Shown here in pieces: positions 51,901-63,651 of a DNA stretch of 64,000 nt (the first letter of the stretch is position 1; each line of letters starts with the position of its first letter). Location: assembly GCA_030247885.1 (NCBI GenBank), contig JAPDRO010000002.1:434001-498000 (forward strand), written 5' to 3'. Under the pieces are notes generated by a model. The model made no database searches, was not told where the DNA came from, and saw only the letters and a list, made by a program, of their open reading frames with translations. The stretch is from Taxawa tesnikishii (nom. ined.) (lineage: Eukaryota > Ascomycota > Dothideomycetes > Dothideales). A program made the position numbers and the translations under genes.

Positions 51901-53089
51901 CGTCGCAGCACAAGCTGAGAAGCAGCGCTTGGAATCCATGGCTGGCAAACTTAGGCTCGACGTCAGTAGGCTCAAGGATGATGAAGAGTCGTCCAGGCTT
52001 GTCCGGGAGCAATGGCTCGAACAACTGCAGGCTATTGACGAGTACCGCGAGGAGCGTGAAGCCGAAAGGCAAGCGCTCGGTAGAGTACTGGAAAACTCGA
52101 ACGAAGCCGACCGTGCGCTTACGTACCTTTCCGCCTCGGCCGGCAATGTGGTCATGCGCTGGCAACAAGGTCAATTCGTCGGTGGTGGTACCTTTGGCTC
52201 CGTCTACGCCGCCATCAACCTAGATTCTGGCCATATGATGGCAGTCAAAGAAATTCGCCTCCAAGATCCTCAAATGATCCCCACCATCGTGTCCCAGATC
52301 CGCGACGAGATGGGCGTCCTTCAAGTCCTCGACCACCCCAATGTCGTGTCCTACTACGGTATCGAGCCACACCGGGACAAGGTCTACATCTTCATGGAAT
52401 TTTGTTCTGGTGGATCTTTGGCCGGCCTTCTCGAGCACGGCCGCATCGAAGACGAGACCATAATCCAAGTTTATGCATTGCAGATGCTAGAGGGTCTTGC
52501 TTATCTTCACGAAGCCGGCGTCGTGCACCGCGATATTAAGCCCGAGAACGTCCTCCTAGACCACAATGGTGTGATCAAATACGTCGACTTCGGCGCCGCA
52601 AAAGTCATCGCTAAGCAAGGCAAGACGATCGTTGCTGACGGGCCTAACGGGCGCGGTCAGAAGCAGGGTTCGATGACCGGTACGCCCATGTACATGTCTC
52701 CGGAGGTCATCAAGGGCGGCGCACCCACGGGCCGACACGGTGCCGTCGACGTCTGGTCGCTTGGCTGCGTTATCCTCGAGATGGCAACCGGTCGCAGACC
52801 CTGGGCTTCTCTCGACAATGAGTGGGCCATCATGTACAACATCGCACAGGGCAACCCGCCGCAGATGCCGACGAGAGACCAACTCTCGGATTGCGGATTG
52901 GATTTCTTGAAGCGATGTTTCGAGAGAGATCCTGCTAGGAGGAGTACGGCCGCTGAACTGCTTTGTCACGAATGGATTATGCAGTTGAGGAGTCAGTTGA
53001 GTCTCGAGCCGTCGACCCCGCAGACACCAGCGAGTGAGAGTGGAGGTGGACTGAGCTATGGTCCTTCGCGGCAGAATACCATGCGGTAG
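48920..53089 (+). CDS. SSK2: HOG-pathway MAP kinase kinase kinase Ssk2/Ssk22 (SskB, Os-4)
   Basis: Top kinase of the osmotic stress cascade, activated by the response regulator Ssk1 and phosphorylating Pbs2. Exons 48920-50787 and 50842-53089 give 1371 residues. The 54-nt intron (GTATGT...ATCGTAG) restores AEQFSSLTSKSLSR. A disordered Ser/Pro-rich N terminus is followed by the long Ssk2-type regulatory region (WHSMLANVLTGDVVKQEKKR, then LTQRFENATEYSINL). The kinase domain starts near residue 1062: glycine loop GGGTFGSVYAA, lysine in MAVKEIRL, catalytic loop HRDIKPENVLL, DFGAAK, and activation segment GSMTGTPMYMSPEV. APWASLDNEW-type and C-lobe motifs (WSLGCVILEMATGRRPW) complete it. All catalytic residues are present. 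Length is normal for the family. Confidence 0.95.
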
Positions 53090-54202
53090 ATGGGGACGTG
53101 GGTAGTATTGTTTCACTCTTGGTTTAGACCGTTATGAGCGTATATTCTGATCTGAGATGCTTGGGTCTCTGATCTTACTCTTTATCGTTTAATCATCCTT
53201 CGGAGTATTCTTGTTGAGAGGCGTTGCGAACGCGAGGTCTTGGATCCGAAACCTCTTTTCTTCTTTTTTTCTTTCATATTGTTCGGCCCGTGGGCTTCGC
53301 ATGGCATTAGCGCAACAACTCTGTATTTCCAGTCTGCCCTTTGTGGCGCCTGTCGCTCGTGGCTTTGGGGCAGTCCTGTCTATATCATATCGTACCCTTG
53401 GCGGCGGCATCGTCGTCTGTCCTGACAATGCCGGGCGAATCACATCATTGGCCGTGTGTTCACATGCGCGCGAAACCGTACAAAGTGATTACTAAAATGC
53501 AATACAACATTGTTTGATGCACTGTACCGGCTCTGAGCGTCCAGAACATCTTGAGTGGTATTTCCCAGCCACGCACTCTGTCATCATAGGATGCACGAAC
53601 GAATCCAAGTCAGTGGCCGGAACGACAAAGCTAGACTAAAGAATTTGAAGCTCCGGATGTCCTGCTGATTTTGCAGGCTGCTCGCCGGTGTCACCTAGAA
53701 TCGAGGGAACCGGAATCTTGAGCAGCCTGCGATGCTGATCAAGCATCAATCCCACATGCAAGCTTGTGGAACGCTGCGATTGAATAAACAAATGAAAGAC
53801 AGCCCGCCACCTATCCGAATACAGCGATCTTCCGGTCAGTTGAGGGTTAGGTTAGTTTGGGGAGGTGGTAACAATGTAAGTCGACAATCAGAAAAACATG
53901 GACGATTGTTGCGTGAACCAAAAAGAGAAGTACAGTGTCATCGAAGATTTAGATCTGTACATAGTTGCACTCAGGTCACGTCAAGAACGCTTTGATACGT
54001 TTTGTTTGTGGGAGATTTCCATTTCCATGTCGTGACTAAATTCAACTCCCCTCCACCAGTGGAGGTCCGCCAGGGCTACTCGGTAGCAGCACCCTACGTG
54101 CTTAATCTCAGGTACTGCCCATTCACTCTGACCTAATCCCTAACAATACTCCAAAACGCCAACCCCAATGCCCGTTAGACCGTCATCCGTCATGTGAGTA
54201 CT
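53090..54202. other. Convergent spacer between SSK2 and the AA11 gene
   Basis: 1.1 kb between facing 3' ends. No supportable gene, RNA or repeat seen. Confidence 0.4.
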
Positions 54203-55491
54203 CTAGTAAGAGAAACGCGCGTGAGGGTGTCCGACATGGCGGCGGACGTGGGCACGCTTCGCGACCACGCCGTTCGAGCACGTGGTACCCGCAGCCACGG
54301 GCTGGAAGGAGACCTTGCCGAAGTTGCAAAGGCCCCATTGCGTGCCGTCACTGCTGCAGACAACGGCACCATCAGTACTGCAGGAAGAAGAGCCTGACGA
54401 GGTGCTGTTAGAACCAGAGACGGCAGAGCTTCCAGAGGAGCTTCCAGAATCGGTGCCGCTTGAGTAGGAAGAGCCCGCGGATGTTGCAGCCGCGGAGGTC
54501 GCTGCCGCGGGTACAGAGGCGACATCGCCGCTAGATGCGGTGGGTACGTAGGAGACCGGGTTAGAGTAGTTTCCGGCTGCGCCAGAGGTCACAGTCACCA
54601 TGGTAGTAGCAGTGACGTGAGTCGTACCAGCCGCACCGGCAGCGTCAGAGGATGAGGCATCCGGAGTTGGGTAGTTGAAGGAGAGGGAGGCAGGACCACT
54701 GGTGATTGTCGCTGCCGGCGAGGAAGCAGCAGCAGAGGATGCGCCTGATGAGGCACCCTCGGTAGCCTTGGCCTGACCCTTGGCAGCACAGCCTGGACCG
54801 GTAGGAGTGGCCAGGTCGGTGCTCGCGAAAGTGGTGACGTACTTGCCCGGGTTGGGGATCTCCAGGTCGTGGGAAAGCTGGCTGCCACAGTCAGAGCTTG
54901 GCAGATTGACGAGGAAGAGGTCTTCGAGCTGGTCGAACTCCTTGGTGTCAGAGGCGCCGCCCGAGACCGTAATAGGGGCACAGTTCATGTAGTTCTCTGG
55001 CTGTCCGGAGAGCTTGGAGACCCAGTTCCAGGCCAGAGTGGCCTTGCCGTTGGGGACCTCAGGAGGGATGGTGTAGTTGAAAGGGTGAGTGCCGCCGTTT
55101 CCTGCAGAGTCGGTTGGGCAGCCACCAATCCAGCTGGCGATGACTTTAAACTTGCTGTTGGCGGTAGGCTCACGATCAAGAGTAACGCTGAGCTGGCAGG
55201 TGCCGCCGCCGTGCGAAGCAGAGCCCTCCCAGGTCATGGTGTTGGATTCTCCCACCTTGAGGTAGTTCTCGGTGGATACCTCAAAGGCGTTGGCGCGCAG
55301 CTTGCAGGGAAGTTGCTGTTGGCAGAGCCAGGAGCGGCGTTGATCAGTGGGCTGTTGTCCAGTGTGTCCTTGCTGTAAGGGACTGGCTGCTGCATGATCA
55401 AGTGGCCGGATGTAATCTGAGCGAGAACCATAAGGCCAACAGCGGCCTTGCTCAGGGAAGACCAGGTCATCATGGTGGAGGAGGTGCTCAT
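54203..55491 (-). CDS. AA11-type lytic polysaccharide monooxygenase with C-terminal X278-like module (one-base break in sequence)
   Basis: Secreted copper enzyme of the AA11 family, which oxidises chitin. A signal peptide ends at QITSG, leaving histidine as residue 1 of the mature protein (HLIMQQPVPYSKDTLDNSPL); the second copper histidine lies in GSASHGGGTCQ. Further family marks are VIASWIGGCP, FNYTIPPEVPNGKATLAW and YMNCAPITV. A long Ser/Thr/Ala linker follows, then a Cys-rich end (VVCSSDGTQWGLCNFGKVSF) like the X278 module seen on fungal chitin-active proteins. Starts at 55491, 55473 or 55470 are possible. At 55307-55309 a G3 run (C on the coding strand) should be four to join NSNFP to CKLRANAFEVSTENYLKVG; total then 429 residues. 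No introns seen. Confidence 0.88.
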
Positions 55492-56350
55492 GATGAAGAG
55501 GTCGGAGGTAAAGATGGCTGGCGTTGAGATCTCTGCGAGGTTACCTTTTCCAGATAGACAGCTAGACCAGCTAGCAAATTGTTCTTCGAAGAAAGAAGGT
55601 AGTTGCGAAAAGACTGGACTTTTTGTGTAACTGGAAAGGTAACGTGGAAAGATAGGAGGGGGAGAGGTTGAGAGAGGTGGATGGTTCTGCCAGAGAGACC
55701 CGGAAAGATCGAGGGGTACGTGGAGAATATATATGAAGAAGGTGGTAGAAATCACTGTGTTGGGCGAAAGTGAACGTGACAATAGCCTTGTGTTGCAGAT
55801 AAAGAATGGCTTTGTGGCTATTGAAAGAAAGGCTTTATGTGATATTGACAAGAGCCGGTGACGTGTCGTGATAAAAGGAATGTGACCAGCACTCAAAGAA
55901 AGGCGTGAAAGAGAATGATCTTGGGCGCACAAGGGACTCGAAGGAGAGGGTCATTATGTACTCGAGGAGTGGCGGCAGACACGTACGATTGAGGGGCATG
56001 GTGACAGGAGTTACATGAGAAGGGGCGGCTTTCGCTGCTGATCACGGTCTCGGATGCGGCCATCAAGAGCCAGCAGATGTTAGTCCCGAGCGCGCATATG
56101 CGCCTTTGCCTCCAAGTATTATGAAAGCTTGTTTTGCGCTTGGCAGTGGGGAGTGAAGTGGCTGGTCTGGAGAGGTTTACTTCACCACTGCAAACGAGAC
56201 CTAGAGGGGATGGTGCGACTTGTGGGCGCCAAGCATGTTTCAGGACGGGCGTCTCGGACGGGTTCGGATGTGATGGAAGGTATGGGATGGGTTGTCTTAT
56301 CCCCTCTAGTCCATAGAGTGATGGAGCGTCGTGTGCCTGCAGTGAAAATT

Positions 56351-56404
56351 GGAAATGGAAATGGACATGGACATGGAAGTGGAAGTGGAAGTGGAAGTGG
56401 AATG
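56351..56404 (+). repeat. Imperfect hexamer array (GGAAAT/GGACAT/GGAAGT)
   Basis: Nine degenerate hexamers in sequence blocks: two GGAAAT, two GGACAT, then GGAAGT copies. The block structure suggests stepwise expansion of point variants. Confidence 0.8.
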
Positions 56405-56511
56405 GAAGAGAGAGGAGGTGTTTGTCTCGTGCCAAGGCTGCTGCTCTCGCATGCGAAAGCTGCAAAGTCCCGGAAGGTGCGACTCGCGTGGGCTGTGATT
56501 GCCGAATGGAG

Positions 56512-56606
56512 CATCATCTACCATCTGCCATCTCTACCATCTGCCATCTCTATCATCTGCCATCTACTGCCATCTGCCATCTACTACCGTCTGCCATCTA
56601 CTACTG
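56512..56606 (+). repeat. CATCTGC/CATCTAC interspersed tandem array
   Basis: About twelve copies of a 6-8 base unit (CATCTGC, CATCTAC, CATCTCTAC) ending some 65 bases upstream of the patatin-family start codon. Confidence 0.8.
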
Positions 56607-56670
56607 AAAACACAGAATGAAGCCGTCACTTTAGCACGTCTTGCATCATGTGCTTGTACCCATCAACACT

Positions 56671-58491
56671 ATGGCGGCGGGACAGACCGTCTGGAGCATC
56701 GTGACATCTCTCCTCAGCTGCTTCATCGAAGTCGCCTTTTTCTGGCAGTTGGTACGTTGTGTCATGTTGATGTTGTTCACGCTTGCTGATTCTCTCCCAG
56801 CGCTTGTACGCATGGTGGACACGCCCCAGCCACAAGGACCTTCTCCTCCAAAACCTTGCCGAATCTCGCTCCTTCGAGGAATGGGAAGCAGCCGCCTTCC
56901 AGCTCGACGAAGTGCTGGGCAACGATCTCTGGCGACAAGATCCCACATCGAAGCACTACGACTACCGTCTCATCTACTCCCGCCTGCAATCAATCATCGA
57001 AGCTCGGGAAGATGAAGACATCCTAGCTCTGGTCAACCTGCTACGCTCCGGTCTCGTCCGCAACCTTGGCAACATCACCGCTCCCCGGCTCTTCAACCGC
57101 GCATATGCAGGCACGAAGCTGCTGATCGAGGACTACATCACACAAGTAGCCCTCGCAGTCGACCATGTCACGGCATACCCCACCACCTTGAGCTATGACT
57201 CTGGCCTCACAAACCAAGCGAAACTGGACTTGCTGCATGACACACGCCAGGCGTTTGGAAGGAGTGCCCTGGTACTGCAAGGAGGATCTATATTCGGCCT
57301 TTGTCACATCGGCGTGGTGAAGGCATTACACCTCCGCGGTCTGCTGCCCCGTATCATTGCCGGCACGGCAACCGGCGCTCTGATGGCAGCGTTGGTCGGC
57401 GTGCATAACGAAGAAGAATTGTTGGGTTTTTCGAGCGGCGACGGCATCGACTTGACTGCGTTTACTACACACTCGCGCCACGCTGCTTTGTCAGGGAAGG
57501 ACGCGCACGCGAGACACGGCTGGTATTCTACGTTGTTGAGACGCACAAGAAGGTGGTTCAGGGAAGGGTATATCCTAGATGCTAAGGTGTTGGAGGAATG
57601 TGTAAGAGCGAATGTCGGAGACCTCACCTTCGCAGAAGCATACCAGAAGACCAAGCGGGTGCTCAACATCACCGTCTCGTCCACCGGTGGTGGTGTTCCA
57701 AACTTGTTGAACTACTTGACTGCTCCGAATGTCGTAAGTACCGTCACCATTACCCTGGTGGAGGCCTTCGCTGACAACGCTAGCTGGTCTGGTCCGCGGC
57801 GCTGGCTTCCAATGCCACTGATCCTCTCTACAGCCCCGTTACACTCCAGTGCAAAGATCCGTCTGGAGACATCGTACCGTGGTCCGATACGCAAGAACTT
57901 ACGTTTCGCCCTTGGACGCACGCCGACTACGCTTCTGACCGCGACAGTCCGCTCTCAAGGATTGCCGAGCTGTTCAACGTGAACCACTTCATCGTGTCGC
58001 AGGCCCGGCCTTACATAGCACCTTTCCTGCGGAGCGACCTGCACAGTCCGAAACCACGCTATGCCGGCCGTACGGGCCTCTACATGGGCGTACTCAAACT
58101 CGTGGTCATGGAATTCCAGCACAGATTGCACCAGCTCGATTCCCTGGGCTATCTGCCGTCGGGTGTCCGACGATTCCTGTTGGATGAGAATATACCCGCT
58201 ACCTCCCTGACGCTGGTGCCGGACGTTGGGTTCAAGGATTATGCACGCTTGCTCGAGACCCCGACCAAGGAGAGCGTCGAGTACTGGGTTCTGAAAGGTG
58301 AGAGGAGCGTATGGCCTGCTGTAGGCGCACTCAAGGTCAGATGCGCGATCGAGGTGGAGCTTGATAGAGGATATCAGATGGTCAGAAGAAGGAAGCCGTT
58401 TGATGTGAGCCCGAGTGGTCTGAGGACGGTGGTGAGTACCGAAGACAGAAAGAGAAAGCGGATCAGAGCTACTAGCATGAACGCAGGTTAA
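56671..58491 (+). CDS. Patatin-family (TGL3/4/5-like, DUF3336) protein lacking the catalytic dyad
   Basis: Exons 56671-56751, 56801-57733 and 57784-58491 give 573 residues; introns are 49 and 50 nt (GTACGT...TCCCAG and GTAAGT...GCTAG). A hydrophobic N-terminal segment (VTSLLSCFIEVAFFWQL) is followed by the DUF3336 region and the patatin core: ALVLQGGSIFGLCHIGVVKAL, then GTATG near residue 214 where active lipases have GxSxG. The later DG(S/A) aspartate motif is also absent: after FRPWTHADYASDRDSPLSR comes the conserved AELFNVNHFIVSQARPYIAPFL. Family members are lipid-droplet triacylglycerol lipases or acyltransferases. With both serine and aspartate missing, lipase activity is doubtful. A further splice near 58433 (GTGAGT...CGCAG) could change the last 20 residues. 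Confidence 0.87.
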
Positions 58492-58894
58492 AACGCTCAA
58501 TGTATTCCAATGAACCTGCTGTAGGGAAATGCACGGTCATACGTCGAGATCTTTCCATCATGCGCGCGACGTTGTGCGAGGTTACACGGAATGCATGTTG
58601 TGATGACAGTAAACTTGCCAACCGCGTCAACAGTACGATTGACTATAGTGGGCTAGAGAGGAAGTACTGATGCTTTGATAAGGAAAGGGAATATATAGCT
58701 AGAGAACGATGTGGTTGTACGGCTACACAATCTCCCAGTGTCCACAACGTCGATGCAGGAAGACGTTACTTCTTCATGCAATGCGGGTTGTGGCATATGC
58801 AGGAGCTGTTCCCCGCATCTGCTCTACTCTCTTCTCCTCTCCTGACTACATCTCTCTGCGATAGCCTCCAGCGTCCACCATCACACTACAATGC
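58492..58894. other. Convergent 3' region of the patatin-family and GH28 genes
   Basis: About 400 bases with no gene or repeat seen. Confidence 0.4.
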
Positions 58895-60642
58895 CTATTG
58901 GGGCACAAACGTCCCGTTCCGACAAGGGAACCCCAAGTTCGGGTTCAGCTCAGCGGTCGCGTTGAGACAGATGACAGATGGTGCAGCCATGCTCTCTGGA
59001 ACGAGCTGGATGTTCTTCGTCACAAAGTTTGTGCACGAGCTGTTGGTGTTGCACTCGATAATGACCGCCTAAGAACATGTCAGCGCCAGATCTGATCGTG
59101 TTGCTTTCAGTCCTTTACTTACCTCCGTGTGCGTGAGATTTGGCAGGCCGACGTTGTACCAGCAGGGCTGTTCATTCGTCAGTCTTCATCAACATTCTTC
59201 TCCTTCTTCTTTTTCTTCGCCCGCCTCTGGCGTGGTCGGTGAAAATAACCTGCGCGGGAACGGGGAGAAGAAGGACTTACGTCAGTAACGCAGGATCCAT
59301 CGCCCGGGTTAAAAGTATTGATTGTGCCGGTGAAGTTCTCCCACTTGAAGTCCCTCATGACAACGCTTGAATTATTTGGTCTCCCGGTGACACCTCCGGT
59401 TTGGAGCTGCGTCTGATTGCTGCCCTGGTTAACGTACGTCTGAGTCACGAAGATCGGGAAGGTGACATTGTACGTCCTGATGTTAGTCCAGGAGATGTTC
59501 CTCGCCAAACCTGTTTGATGTTAGCACCGTGCGATGTTCGCCAGAAAATCACAGGGCAATCACCTTGGCCGCCGACCCAGGACTTGAATCGCGCGCCGTA
59601 CACGGCATTGATGACGGTGTTGTCGTCGAACACAATATCCGAAACATTTGCGAAGGCAGCTTGGTTCTGACCCAGCGAGCCGATGGACATCCCGTGTGAC
59701 TGATAACCAATGGTGTTGCCACGGAAGAGGACGTTGTGTGATCCGGTCTGGACGGCGATCGCATCGTCTCCGTTGTAAATTACGGAATCCACAATCTGAA
59801 CGTTCGTACCCGTGACATCGAAGCCGTCGGTGTTGAAAGGACTGATAAGCCGTCAGTGAGAGAGCAACTTCATGTTGAGATAGCTAATGATCCTTACAAG
59901 CCGCCAGTGCTCACGGCGTCAATGATCGCGTTGGACACGGTCACGTTGTTTCCAATCAGCTGCACATTCCAAGCGATGGGCTTGCGACTCTTGTAGTATT
60001 GCAGAGAGCCGTTTGTGGTGTTGAAGCTGAGAAGATGTGGGCGCGCGGCCGTGCCAGTGCCGTTTGTTGGATTAGCGTCCCACCAAGCCTGTATTAACGA
60101 TAAGCGGTTCTGCGTGTTTTATCAATCTGGCTCCATCCCTACCTGGCCGTAGGAGTAGATCCAGCCATTGGAAACGTTCGAGGAGGCGACATAATCGATT
60201 GAAGGTCCGGCGAATTTGAACCAGTACAACGATGTCGCCTGCGCGCTGGCGGTAGTGGCGTTAACGATGGCTCTGTGATGGTATGTCAGTATACGGAACG
60301 GTACCAGGGAGACTGGGGAGAAGGAACGGGGTGATCTGACTGGATAGCGGTTATGTTTTGAGGCAGATGGAGATTGCCTTGAAGCGAGATCTCTACGTTC
60401 GAGAGGTTCGTCGCACTGATGGGCTGCAGGATGTTGTAATCGACTCCCTCGGAAAACCTTATAACCGCATTATGAGCGCAGTCTGCAAAGGCTTTGGCGA
60501 CAGCGGGCGAGTCATCAGCCGTTCCGTGGGACTGCTTGTAGTTCGATGGAATGACGCATGTCTTCTTCCGGGCCGGACGAGAAGCAGCAGAGGCCAAACT
60601 GGAAAGCGAGAGGAAGCTGATAATGAGGGTTTCGAACAACAT
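58895..60642 (-). CDS. Glycoside hydrolase family 28, secreted polygalacturonase-like
   Basis: Pectin-degrading enzyme, probably an exo-acting polygalacturonase. Seven exons: 60341-60642, 60143-60272, 59898-60088, 59564-59841, 59281-59510, 59123-59167 and 58895-59068; 449 residues, all phases consistent. A signal peptide ([17 protein letters not shown]) begins it. Catalytic landmarks of the right-handed beta-helix are [29 protein letters not shown] and [11 protein letters not shown], equivalent to the NTD, DD, GHG and RIK motifs of GH28; here Phe replaces Ile in RIK and Ser replaces the first Gly in GHG, both common in exo enzymes. Multiple N-glycosylation sites (NVS, NNSS, NFT) fit secretion. 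The first donor is GTCAGA, weaker than the rest. It lies in tandem with a PL3 pectate lyase. Confidence 0.92.
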
Positions 60643-61182
60643 GCTGGGCGGGAAGGACAGCCAATGTTTGCTAAGCAAAACCCAAGAACGACAAGAAACG
60701 AACAAGAAATGAGGTGCATATATACCTACCGCCGCAGTATCTACATCTCGTGTGGGTGCATAAGCGAATCATCAATGACTGATGCCGGTTCGTTGTTCCT
60801 GGCAGGTGTCAAGGATCTCCAGATGGAGCCTCCGCGAACCCACAACCGTATCAGCGGCGTGCGGGGTAGAGTTGTGGAATTTTCCCGTCGGATTGAAGAG
60901 CCGCAACACGCTTTGCTGTATTAGGAAAGTAGTTGGAGTCGCTGCAGAAGATCCACAGCAGAGCGAAAAAAACACAAGTGATGCGCAAATCGTTGCTATA
61001 GAAGCATGCCTGGTTTTGAACAACGTACATGATCACAACCGTGGAGCCAGTCTAGGCAGCAATACAAAGTACAAAATTCTCAAGCCAAGGCAGGATCAAA
61101 ACAAAATAACGCGTTTACAAAAACCACCAATCCGCTCCTTCGCCTCACCAACACGACCCCGCAGCTACTCCTTCCATGGCGC
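60643..61182. promoter_or_regulatory. GH28 promoter region
   Basis: 540 bases between the PL3 stop and the GH28 start, both minus strand. A TATATA box at 60719-60724 lies about 80 bases upstream of the GH28 start codon. No gene. Confidence 0.6.
60719..60724 (-). promoter_or_regulatory. TATA box of the GH28 gene
   Basis: TATATA about 77 bases upstream of the start codon, a position common for inducible fungal enzyme genes. Confidence 0.5.
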
Positions 61183-62114
61183 TTAGCATTTCTTGAGAGT
61201 GGAGTACTTGCAAGCGGAGCTTGGGCCAGAGGACTTCTTTGATGGCTCCTTGCCGCTATTGTTGCCAGTGTACTCGACGCAGATGTCCTTGACGGAGGTG
61301 GCACATGTCGCACTGTCGATGGTAACCACGTCGCCATAGTTGCTGTTGATACCGGCGAGGACCTTGCCGGAGGTGGCCTTGACGTTCTTGATGTTGACTT
61401 TGCGTGCCTTGCCGTTGCCCTTGCAGTTGCCGCAGGAGCGGTAGAGCTTGCCAAAGTCGTAGACGGTGAAGCCGTCGATGTTGACTAACATCGTAGTTAG
61501 CAAGTCTAACTTGCCCAGGTTTCCGTTGCATTCGCTCACCTGTTCCGAATCCATTGTGCTGGATGACCTTGTCGTCGGCACCAGTAGCGCCTCCACCGGT
61601 GATGGTACCGGTGCCATCGCCCTTCAAGGTCAAGGCATCTGATATTCGTCGTTAGCAGTCCCTCCCAGGGTAACGGCAATCTCATGTCCTTATACTTACC
61701 CTCGCAGACAGCGGACCACCAGACGTTCTCGAGCGTGCAGGAACCAAGGCAGTGAACACCCTCAATCTGGTCCTTGCCAATGATGGCGTTCTTCAGGGTA
61801 GCGCCGTCGTTGAGGAGGAAGACAGCATCGTCGTTGCCACTGTTCCGATGTTAGAATATGCCGATGTTCATGCGCCTACCAGACTTACCCCTCAGCCTGG
61901 CCGGTGCAGGAGACACCACGGCCGTAGGTCTTCATGCCACCGTCGAAGGTACCTGAGATGGTCTGGGCCTTTTGTAGGTGACGGATCCCTTGGAGGCTGG
62001 AATGGGAAAGCTGGCACGCTTGCTGATGGCGGGGCTGGTGTTGGCGTTGATCTGAGGGCCAGCAAGGGCAAGGCCAGCGGAGGCGGCAAGAAGGATTGTG
62101 GTGAAGAACTGCAT
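61183..62114 (-). CDS. Pectate lyase, polysaccharide lyase family 3 (one-base break in sequence)
   Basis: Secreted enzyme cleaving pectate by beta-elimination, calcium-dependent. Exons 61889-62114, 61700-61839, 61540-61638 and 61183-61484; introns GTAAGT...GAACAG, GTAAGT...ATCAG and GTGAGC...GTTAG. The signal peptide is [18 protein letters not shown], with a later KR that may be a Kex2 site. Family motifs: [77 protein letters not shown] and the Cys-rich end ICVEYTGN. The run at 61970-61973 has four T (A on the coding strand); five would give [13 protein letters not shown]. With it the protein is 255 residues, usual for PL3. It probably acts with the adjacent GH28 enzyme. Confidence 0.92.
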
Positions 62115-63651
62115 TTTGTTGATGATGTCGGGGAGTCTACCAGAGAGTCCCTGAGAAGGAAGTTGAAGAAGACGAAGAAGCAGAATGAACGATTGACTGT
62201 GATGGGTTGGAAAGGAATGACTGATGCTTTGATGAGGAAAGACTAGATACCGCTGGAGGTGATGGTGATTATATAGCTACAAGAGCCATGGACTGCAGCT
62301 GCACGCTGACCTGATATCTGTTCAAGGGCCTTTCTGTTTCGGTTCACATCGCCGGAGAGCGCCCTTCGATAGCACGTCGCAGGTTCAAGAAGCGATCTTG
62401 GCAGCACAAGCCTGGACCGCTGTACAGAGAGTCTGTTCTGTCGTGCAGCATTGGTCGGAGAACGGGCCTCAGAATGTTCCACATTGCAAGTAGATTGTGA
62501 CGGATATACCCTAAATTCGTATCCGTCGGTAGAGCACGGATTTACGTAGGGAGACGCACCTCCCCTGCCAAGTGACAGCTAATTCCACCGAGTGCACCAC
62601 ACGTCGCCTCGCTCGGTTGCTTGTCTGCCTTCGTTGTGCCTCTTCTGTGATCCCGCTTTGGCGACGCGAAAGACATGAAACTTACGACAAGCCTTGGCCC
62701 TTGGCTGCCAAGGGCCAAGCAGGAGCCAAATTTGATCCAAGAGTTTGTGGTACCTCATTCGATTGATGGAATAAAAACAGCGTACTACGTCCTTTGCCGA
62801 CACCTATAAGCCCTCCGTCAGGCGCCTGTTCCATATAGATGAAGGTCGACCTACGTGTACTTTTCGTATCGGGGTTGTATGCATGCAAAAAGGCGCGAGT
62901 CGCTTGCATCCGTCATGGCGATGAGGTTCGGTACTACTCGTTCCCTTCACACGGACCAACCTGATCGCAAAAGGTTCCTGGGCGCTGTATCATAGAGTGA
63001 GTTCGGGATCCTCATGCGTCGGTAATCCTTCGTTAGACTGACGCTTGCAGTCTCCTCTAACGAGCGCCGCATGCTGTGGATAGCTCGGCGAGCAGTTGAA
63101 CGAGCACACAGATTGGCCACGAATACGAGCTGTCATGGTTGGCGTAGGTTTCAGTGTGACAGTCCCGAAACCCTGCCCTAAAGCAGGTTCAGCTGTAGAA
63201 GAAGAGAAGAATGGTAAGAGAAGTCGGATGTTTCGCCAAGCTTATCGGCTGTCTTTTTGCAGTCTCGCCACTTCTGCGGCTGAGTTTCACTCCCGAGCTC
63301 ACCTCTAGACTTGTTTCCAAGACCATGATGGATTAGAATCGTGGTATTGCCATGATATCGCCTCTTCCTTGACTGGAAAGACGGGCATTCAAGACCATAC
63401 TCCAGAGACAACTTTGCTATTAGCTGCGACTGTGAGTGATGCTGGGACGAAGCACGAAGGATTTACCTAGTCACTGCCAGCAACGTCCCTTTGAAAGGGA
63501 TCTCTGTTTGCGTATAATCTTTTCCGGTGGTTTGTAAAGAGGAAGAAGGTCGGTTGAGATACGACCACGCAACAGAGAGAATGTATAGCTTTTAAACCAC
63601 GCTTCTTCTGTGGTCCCATATTCACCCACGTTCCAACCAACCCTACCGACA
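62115..63651. promoter_or_regulatory. Divergent spacer upstream of PL3 and the edge gene
   Basis: 1.5 kb. A TATATAA box (62269-62275, minus) serves PL3. Short open frames elsewhere show no family. The last 100 bases are a C/T-rich leader for the gene at the right edge. Confidence 0.45.
62269..62275 (-). promoter_or_regulatory. TATA box of the PL3 gene
   Basis: TATATAA about 155 bases upstream of the PL3 start codon; the intervening leader is purine/pyrimidine-skewed. Confidence 0.5.

Larger units (their letters stand above)
55492..56670. promoter_or_regulatory. Divergent promoter of the AA11 and patatin-family genes
   Basis: 1.2 kb. An ATATATAT element at 55727-55734 could serve as TATA box of the AA11 gene. 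Two tandem arrays lie nearer the other gene: GGAARTGG-type hexamers at about 56351-56404 and CATCTGC/CATCTAC units at about 56512-56606. No gene is supported; open frames here read through the repeats. Confidence 0.5.

Noticed and set aside
56512-56606. Regularly spaced short repeats resembling an array of repeats and spacers
   Set aside because: Units are 6-8 bases, contiguous and in a eukaryote; a microsatellite, not a CRISPR array.
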